A stretch of 64,000 nt of DNA from Clostridia bacterium (GCA_017473605.1 JAFUKM010000010.1:1-64000); one strand, 5' to 3'; positions 7,316 to 16,058 are shown, counted from the first letter of the stretch. Translations and numbers: made by a program. The notes: generated by a model from the sequence alone, not told the origin.

Positions 7316-10300
7316 TCAGTTCTCGCCCCCCTCTCTCGCCGTTTTTGCGATTTCCGCTATCGTTTTCGGGTCTATACCCGTTTCCACGCGCGTCGCCCCT
7401 TTCTCGCGGTTAAATCCGCAAAGTCCGCCGTACTTACAATAATCGCAAGTGGCGGCGTACGGCGTGGGCGCTATAAAGCCGTCTTTCAGTTCTTTGCAAC
7501 CCTGTCTTGCCACCAATACGGAATAATCCAAAAAATCCCGAAACGTTTGCTCGTCCATTACCCTTTTACTCCTTGCGTTATTATGCAAGGAAGCGGGGAA
7601 AAACTCGCTTTGACCTTCTTCTTTCAGCGTTTTATCGCCGCAAAGCAACGCTTCCGTTTCCCCGTTGAGAAAGCCTTTCATTTGAAAACGCTTTTCGTCC
7701 GTTTCCGTATAGTCGACGGACGCGGGGAAATAAAAGACGCCCGCTGGGATTCTCTCCCCTTTTATCGCAGACATATACAACTGCATTTGCAGCTTTCTGC
7801 CCGTATAATAAGAAACGGCTTTATCGTCTATCGACCCCGTTTTGTAATCGATAACCCGTACGAATTTCTCGGTACCGTCCACCCTATCCACTTTGCCGTG
7901 AAAATCGGGCGTAGCGATATTCATTTCCGTTTCTTCTACTATATAATCGGAATTCTTTATTTGTCGGAACGCCGCCACGGCAACGTCCGCGCCTTCTTTT
8001 AAGAGTTTTTCGGAAAATACCGTCCCCGAAGCCGTATCCGCTTGCATTGCGTACAAGGGGCTTTGCAATAATTTTGCGCCTTCCCGCATTGCGTACGCGC
8101 ACATTTCTTCTTCCGTAGCGATATCCGCGGCAACTTTGGCGGTAAGTTCTAAAAGTGCGTGCACAAAATTGCCCGTGTCCATTGCCAACACGGCGGTTTC
8201 TTCTCTGTTTTGTAATTTTAAGCCCCGTTCCACGAAATTGCGGAAAGGACAGGAAAAGTATCCCTCCAACGCTGTGGGAGAAATTTTTCCGTCGCGAAAA
8301 AACAGTTCTTCACCGCGCGTTACGCTTGCGATTGCTTGGCGCTCCGCCAAATAATCGTCTTTTTCCGTTACGGACAGTTTATCGAGCGCGGTATAGAGCG
8401 AAGAGTATTTTTCCGTCGATTTCCCGTGCTTTTCTTCGTATGCTTTCTTTTCCAAAAGCAGTTGCCGAATCGCCGGCGCTACCGCCGCACATTGATAAGC
8501 AAAATCTTCTTCACGATGCTTTTTACGACGGACTATCGCCTTACCGTCCATACCGCAAAAACGTTCGTCTATATAACGGAACACTTCCGAAACCGTCGGT
8601 TCGCTGCCGTCGGCGGAAAGCGGATACGTAAGATGTAATTCCCGTAAAAACGTACACAAATTCAACCCCACGCTTTCGCGCGTGCGTTTGTTCACTTCCG
8701 CAACCGTCGGCTCTAACAACGTCTTTACTTCCGCCAAGCGTTCAATCTCTTTATCCGAAACAATCGCCGTGTCCCCCGCGGTATACGGTACTTCTTCCGT
8801 CATCCCCAAAGCAAACAACAATTCCACTTTTTCAATACGGCTTTGTGCGATATCCCCCACGAACACAGCGTCCGCTTTGATGGGAATCAGCGAAATTTCC
8901 GTGGCGTCTAAACCGTCTTGCAATACCGCGGCAAATTCCGATACCGTCATTTCCGCGTCGCCCGTCAGCTGCTCCGCTTCTAAAAGTACCGCGTCAAGCG
9001 CCCGTTCGATTTGCGCAAAATACGCCTTTTGCGCCACGTCCGTAAAATTTTTCGTTAACTCGGCAAGCCGATTTTTTGCGTCGAATTCTTCTAAAATAAC
9101 GCGAATTGCGTTACAATATTCTCTTCCGCGAGCACGCTGTTTTACATGCTTCGTCGCGCGCAGTAAACGCTCTCTTCCCGATTGTAAAGCTTCAATATCG
9201 AACAAGTCCGTAACCGCATCGCCCGTTTTGATTTCCCGTTTTGCGCCGCCGCGGTAATTGGCGAATTTCAATAAATAATTACGGTACTCGTCGCTTTCTC
9301 CGAAAAACACGTTTTGCGTAAGCGATTGCACGGAAACGGGCGAAAAGCGTTCTTTGACCACACGCAAACAATCCAGCAAAAAACAAGCGAGCGGATGTGA
9401 TTTCAACGAGCGTTTTTCGTCGGTAAAATACGGTATTCCGTATTCGCTAAACGCACGGTGCAAAGACAGCGTATAACTGTGAATATCGGGCACGAGCACG
9501 GCGAAATCGCGATAATGCAAATTGTTATCCTGCGACGTTGCGCGACGGATTTGCACCGCCACGTATTCCGCCTCCGCAATTTTGTCGGCGGCTTCGAATA
9601 TGCGGATATTATCCGTGCGTTTCTTCTCGCCCGTATTTTTATCGGGGTTGAAAAGACCTTTGCGTAAAATTTCCGCTTCGCCCATAAGCGGTGTTCCCAA
9701 ATCCAACGTACGCGTTTTTCCGAACTCGTTACAAACGGACGTGAAGGATTCAGCTGCGCGGTTGGCGTACAAGTCTTCTTTATCGCAACAAAATACGCCT
9801 ATGACGTTTTTTGCGCATTTACATACCGCGCGGACAATCTCGCGCGCTTGCGGCGTGAACGCCGTATATCCCAGAAAAAAGACGTTGACGTTTTTCAAGC
9901 CGTCGTCTTTCGCTATCCGCGAGGGAAGCAAGGATAAATAGCGGCTTTCGTCGAACAAACGTCGTTCTCTTAAAAACGCCAAATATCCATCGTAAATAAG
10001 CGCCAAATCCGCCGTTTTTTTCTTTAAGGCGTCGTCGGGTAACAAGCCCACCGCTTCCCGTAATACTTCGGGCGTAATTTCAGACGCGGAGAACTGCGCC
10101 AACGTTTCGTATATACATTTTGCGTTATTTCCCACGGAAAAGGACGTGGTAAAGCATTGCAACTTGCTTTCCCGTTGCAAACGAGTCATTACGTCGCCGA
10201 CTACCATAACCGAACCTTGTTTGCTGATAGCCCGCTCGTCCGAACGCAAAAAGCGGGCGAAGGTCGTTACCGAAGTTTGGAACGTACCGCCGCTTTCGCG

Positions 10301-10444
10301 CAATATCGCGCGTTCGGCAATCAGCGTCAGTCTGTCTTCGCAAAATACGAGATTCGTATCTCCCGTTTTTTCAAAAGCGGAAACGTATTTTGACATTTCT
10401 TCCATGCACTCGGATAAAGTAAACGCTTTGATAACGGTAAACAT
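7316..10444 (-). CDS. addB: ATP-dependent helicase/nuclease subunit B (AddB)
   Basis: This is the partner of AddA. ATG 10444 is chosen because AAAGGAG lies 6 nt upstream; the open frame extends further but without family similarity. The C-terminal nuclease is clear (GKVDRVDG...VIDYKTGS, about residues 850-867). The four iron-sulphur cysteines are present: one near 730 (YFSCPFRNF) and three near 1000-1009 (CDYCKYGGLC), as in Bacillus AddB. The N-terminus starts MFTVIKAFTLSECMEEM and shows no GxSGSGKT Walker A, so this AddB probably does not bind ATP at the classical site. At 1,042 residues it is somewhat shorter than Bacillus AddB. It is the first gene of addBA. Confidence 0.93.
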   Translation of the reverse strand: MFTVIKAFTLSECMEEMSKYVSAFEKTGDTNLVFCEDRLTLIAERAILRESGGTFQTSVTTFARFLRSDERAISKQGSVMVVGDVMTRLQRESKLQCFTTSFSVGNNAKCIYETLAQFSASEITPEVLREAVGLLPDDALKKKTADLALIYDGYLAFLRERRLFDESRYLSLLPSRIAKDDGLKNVNVFFLGYTAFTPQAREIVRAVCKCAKNVIGVFCCDKEDLYANRAAESFTSVCNEFGKTRTLDLGTPLMGEAEILRKGLFNPDKNTGEKKRTDNIRIFEAADKIAEAEYVAVQIRRATSQDNNLHYRDFAVLVPDIHSYTLSLHRAFSEYGIPYFTDEKRSLKSHPLACFLLDCLRVVKERFSPVSVQSLTQNVFFGESDEYRNYLLKFANYRGGAKREIKTGDAVTDLFDIEALQSGRERLLRATKHVKQRARGREYCNAIRVILEEFDAKNRLAELTKNFTDVAQKAYFAQIERALDAVLLEAEQLTGDAEMTVSEFAAVLQDGLDATEISLIPIKADAVFVGDIAQSRIEKVELLFALGMTEEVPYTAGDTAIVSDKEIERLAEVKTLLEPTVAEVNKRTRESVGLNLCTFLRELHLTYPLSADGSEPTVSEVFRYIDERFCGMDGKAIVRRKKHREEDFAYQCAAVAPAIRQLLLEKKAYEEKHGKSTEKYSSLYTALDKLSVTEKDDYLAERQAIASVTRGEELFFRDGKISPTALEGYFSCPFRNFVERGLKLQNREETAVLAMDTGNFVHALLELTAKVAADIATEEEMCAYAMREGAKLLQSPLYAMQADTASGTVFSEKLLKEGADVAVAAFRQIKNSDYIVEETEMNIATPDFHGKVDRVDGTEKFVRVIDYKTGSIDDKAVSYYTGRKLQMQLYMSAIKGERIPAGVFYFPASVDYTETDEKRFQMKGFLNGETEALLCGDKTLKEEGQSEFFPASLHNNARSKRVMDEQTFRDFLDYSVLVARQGCKELKDGFIAPTPYAATCDYCKYGGLCGFNREKGATRVETGIDPKTIAEIAKTAREGGEN

Positions 10445-10492
10445 CTTTCGCTCCTTTCGCCTAATTTGCGGCGTTTTTCTCATTACTCCTTT

Positions 10493-10521
10493 ATTATACC
10501 ATATCCAATGGTAAAATTTCA
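10493..10521 (-). promoter_or_regulatory. Probable addBA promoter
   Basis: On the minus strand a TATAAT -10 (10498-10493), preceded by TGG (an extended -10), lies about 50 bp before the addB start. The -35 at 17-bp spacing is a poor TGAAAT. A 17-nt sequence shared with the fbp promoter region lies a little further upstream (10533-10549). Confidence 0.55.
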
Positions 10522-10532
10522 GCTTTTTTTCA

Positions 10533-10549
10533 CAAGAATTTTCAAGAAA
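10533..10549. repeat. 17-bp sequence shared with the fbp upstream region (copy 1)
   Basis: CAAGAATTTTCAAGAAA occurs here and, identically, at 33599-33615. It contains the half-site TTCAAGAA in a partial 10-bp-period direct repeat. Both copies lie just upstream of the -35 region of a minus-strand promoter. Confidence 0.6.
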
Positions 10550-10562
10550 TCTCGATTTTGTT

Positions 10563-10591
10563 TTTACAAATCGAAATTTATGTGGTATAAT
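10563..10591 (+). promoter_or_regulatory. Promoter of the lipoprotein gene
   Basis: TTTACA (10563-10568) and TATAAT (10586-10591) are separated by 17 bp, with a TG extended -10 (10583-10584). It reads into the lipoprotein gene at 10646 and is divergent from the addBA promoter. Confidence 0.8.
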
Positions 10592-10645
10592 AATAGAAAC
10601 GACAACAATTTTCGCCCGACAACAAGCGAAAAAAAGGAAATCAAT

Positions 10646-11614
10646 ATGAAGCGCAAAATCTTTTTGGCATTGACTATGGTAGCCGCTATGACGTTTTTGG
10701 CGTCTTGCTCCGCTTGCGACAGCTGCGCGGGAAACACCAAAGTCTCTTTTAAGGACTATTATTTGAACGACGTAGACTATCCCATTACGGAAGTACACGA
10801 AACTCTTTCCTATAAAGTTTCTCACAGCGGCAACACGTCGTATAACGGTTACACGGTGGAATATTCCAACGGAACAAACGAGTGGACGTTGACGAAAAAT
10901 AAAGGCGAGGATTTTTACACGCTGACAAGAAATTTCTCTATCGACGTACTGTTTACCTACGGCGGCGTATCCACCGAAAAATTCACCGATACGATAACTT
11001 CTTCGGTGGCGTTCTATTCGGCAAAAAATATGTTACAGCCGATTTCTTCGGAAAAGACCATCGTATGCCATTCCCCTTCTCAATCAACCGTGGACTCGTT
11101 AGACGATTGCTATACCTTATACAACCAAACGGTAAAAACCGTTTATAACGAAGACGCAACGGGCGGCGAAGCGACGATTACCAACAATGAAAACGGCGCC
11201 GTTTCCACAGATGAGTTTGAAATTGAAGATACCGACAAATACACGTATGTAGATAACGAATTATTATTATTTGCCTTACGTTGTATGAACCCCAGTTCCA
11301 CAGCCAAAGTACAAGTTTACGCGCCGTTTAATCAAGCGACGCAAGTAATTTCCACGGCGTTCGGTTCTTCCGCCGCTGCCGACTTCGAAGGGCTTACCGT
11401 CAACGGGGAAACAAAGACCGCAGAAATTTCATACGTACCCGTAACGTTGGAAATCGAAGCGAAAAACAGCGGTTCGGCGCAAACGGCTTGGATTGCTGAA
11501 ACCAAGGACGCGAAAAACAACACGTATAGAAACGTAATGCTGAAATATACCGTTCCCCTCCCCTTCGCATTGGGTGAATTGAATTACGAACTCGTATCCG
11601 CGACCTTCGCTTAA
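10646..11614 (+). CDS. Lipoprotein of unknown function
   Basis: The 322-residue product begins with a lipoprotein signal peptide (MKRKIFLALTMVAAMTFLASC), with LASC as the lipobox and Cys21 the predicted lipidated residue. AAGGAAA precedes ATG 10646. The mature part is rich in Thr, Ser, Asn and Asp and appears beta-rich; no domain is recognised. The opening cysteines (CSACDSCAG) are unusual. A consensus extended -10 promoter and a strong terminator bracket it as a single-gene transcript divergent from addBA. It is anchored outside the membrane by inference; the ligand or role is unknown. Confidence 0.75.
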   Translation: MKRKIFLALTMVAAMTFLASCSACDSCAGNTKVSFKDYYLNDVDYPITEVHETLSYKVSHSGNTSYNGYTVEYSNGTNEWTLTKNKGEDFYTLTRNFSIDVLFTYGGVSTEKFTDTITSSVAFYSAKNMLQPISSEKTIVCHSPSQSTVDSLDDCYTLYNQTVKTVYNEDATGGEATITNNENGAVSTDEFEIEDTDKYTYVDNELLLFALRCMNPSSTAKVQVYAPFNQATQVISTAFGSSAAADFEGLTVNGETKTAEISYVPVTLEIEAKNSGSAQTAWIAETKDAKNNTYRNVMLKYTVPLPFALGELNYELVSATFA

Positions 11615-11631
11615 AAACGATATGAAAATAA

Positions 11632-11664
11632 AAATCTCGAAACATCGGTTTCGAGATTTTTTTT
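11632..11664 (+). terminator. Terminator of the lipoprotein gene
   Basis: Arms AAATCTCGAAAC and GTTTCGAGATTT with an ATCG loop form a perfect 12-bp stem, followed by T residues on the plus strand. It also lies just downstream of the converging esterase gene and may serve both. Confidence 0.85.
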
Positions 11665-11670
11665 ATTACT

Positions 11671-12504
11671 TTAAAAACTTTCTTTGGTATGTCTACGGAA
11701 AAACGCGGCGCAGTCGTCCAACCATTTGGACGTACGCGCCAAATGCGCGCCTTTGGGATTGATTTCTTCATCGCAAGTGGATAAGCCGTGTACGCCGTCC
11801 GCATATACGTGCAATTCGAAATCCACACCCTTTTCCGAAAGCGCTTGCGCGTAGCGAATCGCATTATCCGCAGGAACTACTTGGTCGCTTGCCGTCGCCC
11901 AAATAAATGCAGGGGGCGTTGCTTTTGTTACCGCCTCGTTCAAATTCAACGTTTTCAAAAGCTCTGCTTTTGCTTCGTCGGTATAGCCGTACAACAAATT
12001 TTCATACGTTGCAAGATGCCCGTGTTTACAAGTGATTACGGGATAGCAAAGCCCTACCGCCGTGGGTTTACAATCGATGGATTGTCCCGCCTTTTCGGAA
12101 ACGGAAGCATATTCGATGGCGAGATTACCCGTCAAATGCCCGCCAGCCGAGAAACCTACGACGAATATTTCGTCTTTATTCACGCACAATGTTTTTGCGT
12201 TTTTCTTTACGTAGTCTACCGCCGCGCCAAGCTCGATAAGCTGTTCGGGATATGAAACGCCGTTTTCGCCGCCTATCGTATACGTAAGCACAAATACCTG
12301 AAATCCCCTCGCAAAAAACGCCAACGCTACGGGGTCGGCTTCCCGCTTGCTGACCATACCGTATCCGCCGCCCGGTACTACGATAACCGCGGGGCGTTTC
12401 CAATCGGGCGTTTCCCAATCGAAAGGCGAATCTATCGTCATACAATCCAAGCTACCGCCAGCCAAGCCGTACTCGCTCTTCAAATCCACAGTAAACGCTT
12501 GCAT
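11671..12504 (-). CDS. Alpha/beta-hydrolase, acetyl-esterase type
   Basis: The 277-residue protein has the hormone-sensitive-lipase-like/carbohydrate-esterase plan: oxyanion motif PGGGYGM (residues 44-50), nucleophile Ser119 in GFSAGG, and likely Asp207 (ATASDQVVP) and His239 (DGVHGLS). It is probably an intracellular esterase removing acetyl or similar groups from sugars or small esters, since no signal peptide is seen. AGGAG precedes ATG 12504. It lies 16 bp downstream of lysC and may share its transcript, although no pathway link is apparent. The substrate cannot be assigned from sequence. Confidence 0.85.
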   Translation of the reverse strand: MQAFTVDLKSEYGLAGGSLDCMTIDSPFDWETPDWKRPAVIVVPGGGYGMVSKREADPVALAFFARGFQVFVLTYTIGGENGVSYPEQLIELGAAVDYVKKNAKTLCVNKDEIFVVGFSAGGHLTGNLAIEYASVSEKAGQSIDCKPTAVGLCYPVITCKHGHLATYENLLYGYTDEAKAELLKTLNLNEAVTKATPPAFIWATASDQVVPADNAIRYAQALSEKGVDFELHVYADGVHGLSTCDEEINPKGAHLARTSKWLDDCAAFFRRHTKESF

Positions 12505-12520
12505 AAGTTTCTCCTATCTA

Positions 12521-13843
12521 TCAATTAAAGAACTCGTTATAGATTGCGCCGATACAAGCGCCGCAATCTTCGTTTTCCACGCCGACGATGATGTTCATTT
12601 CACTGGAACCTTGGTCTATCATGATTACGTTAATACCTGCTTCGGACAGCGCTTTGAACAAACGAGCGGAAGTACCTACGTTCTTCGCCATACCGTGTCC
12701 CACCGTCGCCACGAGCGCAATATTTTCGTGTACGTAGATTTTATCGGGGTGCACGAGCGATTTCATCTCGTCTACCACTTCTTGCAACACGCCGTTTTTC
12801 AAATATTCGTTATCGATGACGAGCGACATCGTATCGATACCCGAAGGCAAATGTTCGAAAGAAATGCCGCGTTTTCCGATAACGGAAAGCACTTTTCCAA
12901 CGAAACCGACTTCGCTATTCATCATAGATTTTTCCAAAGAAATCGCCGTAAAATCTTTCTTGCCCGCAATGCCCGTAACCGCGTTGTCGCGCACGTCGCG
13001 CGTAGACGTTTTTACGATATACGTACCTGCGTCCGTCGGACGGAAAGTATTGCAAATACGGATAGGAATACCTGCGTTTCTTACGGGGAAAATCGCTTCG
13101 CTATGTAATACGTTTGCGCCCATATACGAAAGCTCTCGAAGTTCTTGATAGGAAAGTTCGGGGATACATTTCGGGGAATTGACGATACGGGGGTCGCACG
13201 CATAAAAACCGCTGACGTCCGTCCAATTTTCATACAACGACGCCATTACGCCGCGCGCCACAATCGAGCCGGAAATATCTCCGCCGCCACGAGAAAACGT
13301 CTTGACCTTACCGTTTGCGCCAAGCCCGTAAAAGCCGGGAATTACCGCCCTATCGTATTGACCGAGCACCTTTGCCGCCAAATCAAACGTTTCTTCGGAA
13401 AGCGTGCCGTCTTGGTGAAAGCGTACGAACTCCGTGGCGTCGACAAACGCAACGCCCAACACCGCCGCCATAATTTTCGCCGCAAGGAATTCTCCGCGCG
13501 AAGCACAATAATCGCGGCCTGCGCCCTGCCAAATCGCCCCTTCCACTTCGTCGAGCTCTTCTTTCATCCCCAACGTTTTTCCCACTTCCGTTTCAATACT
13601 GATAAAACGGTTGCGGATTTTACCAAACGTTTGCGCAAACGCCTCCTTATCCCCTGCGTCCGCCTCATCCGAGCATTTATACAATAAATCGGTTATTTTG
13701 ATATCGCCGCCGAAACGTTTACCCGGCGCGGATACGACTACGTATTTACGTTCTTTGTCCGCCTCAACGATTTTCGCCGCCGTCATAATTACGTTTCCGT
13801 CCGCCATAGACGTTCCGCCGAATTTACATACCTTGATACCCAT
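12521..13843 (-). CDS. lysC: Aspartate kinase
   Basis: It phosphorylates L-aspartate, the first step to lysine, threonine, methionine and diaminopimelate. The N-terminus has the family signature KFGGTSMADG (residues 7-16). The kinase domain runs to about residue 290, including the substrate-binding region FSRGGGDISGS. Two C-terminal ACT domains (about 310-440) should sense lysine or threonine. The length of 440 residues fits a monofunctional aspartokinase of the ACT-containing type. AAGGAG lies before ATG 13843, directly after a possible pair of competing leader stems. It follows cdaA and the small coupled peptide. Confidence 0.95.
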   Translation of the reverse strand: MGIKVCKFGGTSMADGNVIMTAAKIVEADKERKYVVVSAPGKRFGGDIKITDLLYKCSDEADAGDKEAFAQTFGKIRNRFISIETEVGKTLGMKEELDEVEGAIWQGAGRDYCASRGEFLAAKIMAAVLGVAFVDATEFVRFHQDGTLSEETFDLAAKVLGQYDRAVIPGFYGLGANGKVKTFSRGGGDISGSIVARGVMASLYENWTDVSGFYACDPRIVNSPKCIPELSYQELRELSYMGANVLHSEAIFPVRNAGIPIRICNTFRPTDAGTYIVKTSTRDVRDNAVTGIAGKKDFTAISLEKSMMNSEVGFVGKVLSVIGKRGISFEHLPSGIDTMSLVIDNEYLKNGVLQEVVDEMKSLVHPDKIYVHENIALVATVGHGMAKNVGTSARLFKALSEAGINVIMIDQGSSEMNIIVGVENEDCGACIGAIYNEFFN

Positions 13844-13854
13844 AAAAACTCCTT

Positions 13855-13906
13855 GTAAAAGCGATGTTCGCTTTTCGTCTTATTCTTCTCTTTTCCCCGC
13901 TTTTAC
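13855..13906 (-). promoter_or_regulatory. Possible competing stems before lysC
   Basis: On the minus strand GTAAAAGCG (13906-13898) and AAAAGCG (13875-13869) can each pair with CGCTTTTAC (13863-13855), which touches the lysC ribosome-binding site. The two pairings exclude each other. Terminator T-runs are absent, so a translational effect is more likely than attenuation, if there is any. Confidence 0.4.
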
Positions 13907-13907
13907 T

Positions 13908-14015
13908 TTAAATCACGTTTATCAATACTACGACGAGCGTGGCAAGAATCAAAGAAATTGCTTTAATCCAAAATTTGGAAAAGAATAATTTTTTCAAAAA
14001 CTGTCCGAATTTCAT
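13908..14015 (-). CDS. 35-residue single-pass membrane peptide coupled to cdaA
   Basis: The ATG at 14015 overlaps the cdaA stop in an ATGA arrangement, and GGAGGG lies 5 nt upstream, so translation is very likely. The peptide begins MKFGQFLKKLFFSKFWIK, a basic amphipathic start, and continues with one hydrophobic helix (about residues 17-35) running to the end. It occupies the slot where cdaR (ybbR) normally follows cdaA, and its sequence resembles the N-terminal membrane anchor of YbbR proteins (basic start, SxxWxIK, hydrophobic helix). No YbbR repeats follow: only 64 bp separate it from lysC. It may be a relict CdaR or a dedicated small regulator of the cyclase. Confidence 0.7.
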   Translation of the reverse strand: MKFGQFLKKLFFSKFWIKAISLILATLVVVLINVI

Positions 14016-14908
14016 CTCGTCCCTCCACGTTGTTTTTTATCCGTCAAAGGCATTTCCTGCCAATAATAATCTTTCAATGCGTCCACCAACATATCGTAAT
14101 CGGCGTAACGGGTTACGTTGCCCTGTTTTACAATGGAGATGATACCCGTTTCTTCGGATACGACAAGCGAGATAACGTTTGCCACTTCCGTAATACCGAT
14201 GGCAGCTCTGTGGCGAGTTCCGTATTCTTTGGGATAACTCGTTTTTTGGGTAAGCGGCAAGAAACAACCCGCCGCCTGAATTTTATGTCCGTGAATAATC
14301 ATCGCACCGTCGTGCAAAGGCGCTTTCGGGAAGAAAACACCTTCAATGAGCTGTGTGGAAATTTCCGCTTCAATCACCACGCCGCTTTGCAATACTTGCT
14401 TAGGCAAACTGCCCTTGGAAAGCACGATAAGCGCGCCCACGTTATTTTTCGACATATTTTGCAACGCTTTGATGACGTTGGTAATGCAACGTTCCGTATC
14501 CGCATGCGAACGGATTTCCGCGTTACTGCCGCTCGATTTTTCAGAGTGGCTTACTTTCGCCGTGTGTACGTCCCAAAGCGCCTTTTTCACTTCTACGTTG
14601 AACAAAATCAGCATAAACGCAGAAACGAGCACGACGAACGCCAAATAAAACGTTCCGTCTATCAGCTCTTCTCCCAAAACGTTATCCGCAAACAACGTCA
14701 TAGCGCCGACGAAGAGTAAAATTATCCAATACCCGAGCATCAATCGGGTTGCGTCGTTTTCCCGTAAAATCTTCGACACGAAGTAAATCGCCAAGAAAAA
14801 GAAAAATATTTCTACGGCATACATTACTTTGAAATTATTAAAAAATTCCACAAAGCCTTCCGCAAATCCGGAAAGGCGTTCTGCCGTGGATAAAAGGCGT
14901 ACTCCCAT
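14012..14908 (-). CDS. cdaA: Diadenylate cyclase CdaA (c-di-AMP synthase)
   Basis: The enzyme makes cyclic di-AMP from two ATP at the membrane; c-di-AMP controls potassium and wall homeostasis. Three hydrophobic helices lie at about residues 30-105, then a DisA_N domain with the catalytic motifs DGA (PLHDGAMII) and RHR (GTRHRAAIG). The 298-residue length is typical. A short leader (AAAGGAG before ATG 14908) and a TATAAT at 14975-14970 suggest a nearby promoter. In most Bacillota cdaA is followed by cdaR and glmM; here it is followed by a 35-residue membrane peptide and lysC. Confidence 0.96.
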   Translation of the reverse strand: MGVRLLSTAERLSGFAEGFVEFFNNFKVMYAVEIFFFFLAIYFVSKILRENDATRLMLGYWIILLFVGAMTLFADNVLGEELIDGTFYLAFVVLVSAFMLILFNVEVKKALWDVHTAKVSHSEKSSGSNAEIRSHADTERCITNVIKALQNMSKNNVGALIVLSKGSLPKQVLQSGVVIEAEISTQLIEGVFFPKAPLHDGAMIIHGHKIQAAGCFLPLTQKTSYPKEYGTRHRAAIGITEVANVISLVVSEETGIISIVKQGNVTRYADYDMLVDALKDYYWQEMPLTDKKQRGGTR

Positions 14909-15029
14909 AGTGTTCTCCTTTGAAAAGTGTTCTTTTGTTTTTCCTTAGGAAAAACGTTCCACCGATATTATTATATAAAATATTCGTTGAAAAATAAAGC
15001 GAATTTATATATTTTTCACGTTCTTTTTC

Positions 15030-16022
15030 TCAATTCCCGAAAAATAAACGCGTCGTTACCGTTTTCCACGCCGAAGGAAAGGTGATTTTTCCGCATTTTG
15101 CGTCCGATATCGCCGTATATACGTCGTTGTATATCCGAAGCAATCCGTCTCCGAATTTCGCCGCTTCTTCACGCTTTTTCTTCGCTGCGTATTCCTTAAT
15201 GCCCAGCGTCGCCGCCACTTCTTTATCCCCGCCTTTCAATATCGATACTTCGTATAGATTTCGAAAATACGAAGCAAGCGACGAAAGCAACGCCAGCTCG
15301 TTAAAGCCCTTCGTCATCAATTCGTTTGCGATACGCGTATAAGCGCCGAGATTCTTTCGGTATATGGTGTTTGCCAGCTCGTAAATTTTATATTCCGCGT
15401 CGGGATATACCAGCAAATCCACGATTTCGTCCGTCAAATACTGCGTATTCGTCGCTTGACAATAACAAATCAGCTTTTCCGTTTCGCCCGCTACGCGCGA
15501 CATATCCTGCACGCAATACGCCGATATTTTGGCGCAGGTTGCGCCGTCTGCGAACACCCCTGCCCGTTTACAGGTAATCCGAATCCATTTTTGCACAGTT
15601 TCTTCGTCCGCCCTGCCGCAATCTACGTGCGTAACGTTCGGTTTTTTGGACAAAACCGCGTGTCCCGTTTTGGCTTTCGAGCTATTGACGATAACGAGCA
15701 TACCGCCTTGCGGCGGATTTTCAAACAACGTTTTCAAATACGCTTCGTAATCCTTTTCCGTCGGATAAAATTCGTTTACGCGTACCATACGCCTTTCGCT
15801 GATAAACGGAAAACTGTTCCAAGCGTCCGCAAGTTGTTTGATACCGTCGCCTTTGAGCGACGCGCCGTCGAAAGCCGCAAAATCTAACGTGGGTTCTTGT
15901 ACGTACGTAGATTTGAGCATCGCTTCGCCTTTCTCTCTAAAATACGCGTCGTCGCCTTCAAACAGGTAGATGGGCTGCGCCCCCCGTTCGTCCGTAAATT
16001 TTTTGAAATCGACGTACTTCAA
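15030..16022 (-). CDS. holA: DNA polymerase III delta subunit (HolA)
   Basis: Delta opens the sliding clamp within the clamp loader. The 330-residue protein has the usual opening (MKYVDFKKFTDERGAQPIYLFEGDDAYFREK at residues 1-31 in part) and the delta-type helical C-terminus (ELMTKGFNELALLSSLASYFRNLYE). The start is a TTG at 16022, with AGGAG about 11 nt upstream; no better ATG is available. It has its own promoter at 16059-16087. ComEC is the upstream neighbour, a frequent pairing in Bacillota (comEC-holA). Confidence 0.92.
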   Translation of the reverse strand: MKYVDFKKFTDERGAQPIYLFEGDDAYFREKGEAMLKSTYVQEPTLDFAAFDGASLKGDGIKQLADAWNSFPFISERRMVRVNEFYPTEKDYEAYLKTLFENPPQGGMLVIVNSSKAKTGHAVLSKKPNVTHVDCGRADEETVQKWIRITCKRAGVFADGATCAKISAYCVQDMSRVAGETEKLICYCQATNTQYLTDEIVDLLVYPDAEYKIYELANTIYRKNLGAYTRIANELMTKGFNELALLSSLASYFRNLYEVSILKGGDKEVAATLGIKEYAAKKKREEAAKFGDGLLRIYNDVYTAISDAKCGKITFPSAWKTVTTRLFFGN

Positions 16023-16058
16023 TCCCCTACGTACTCCTTTTTTATTTTCTTACTCTAT

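Noticed and set aside
10445..10483. Start of addB at the upstream in-frame ATG (MRKTPQIRRKERK)
   Set aside because: Its AGGAG is only 2 nt from the ATG and it lies almost at the predicted transcription start; ATG 10444 has proper spacing.
10445..10825. 127-codon upstream extension of addB
   Set aside because: It crosses the divergent promoter region, lacks AddB similarity, and a good AAAGGAG lies before ATG 10444.
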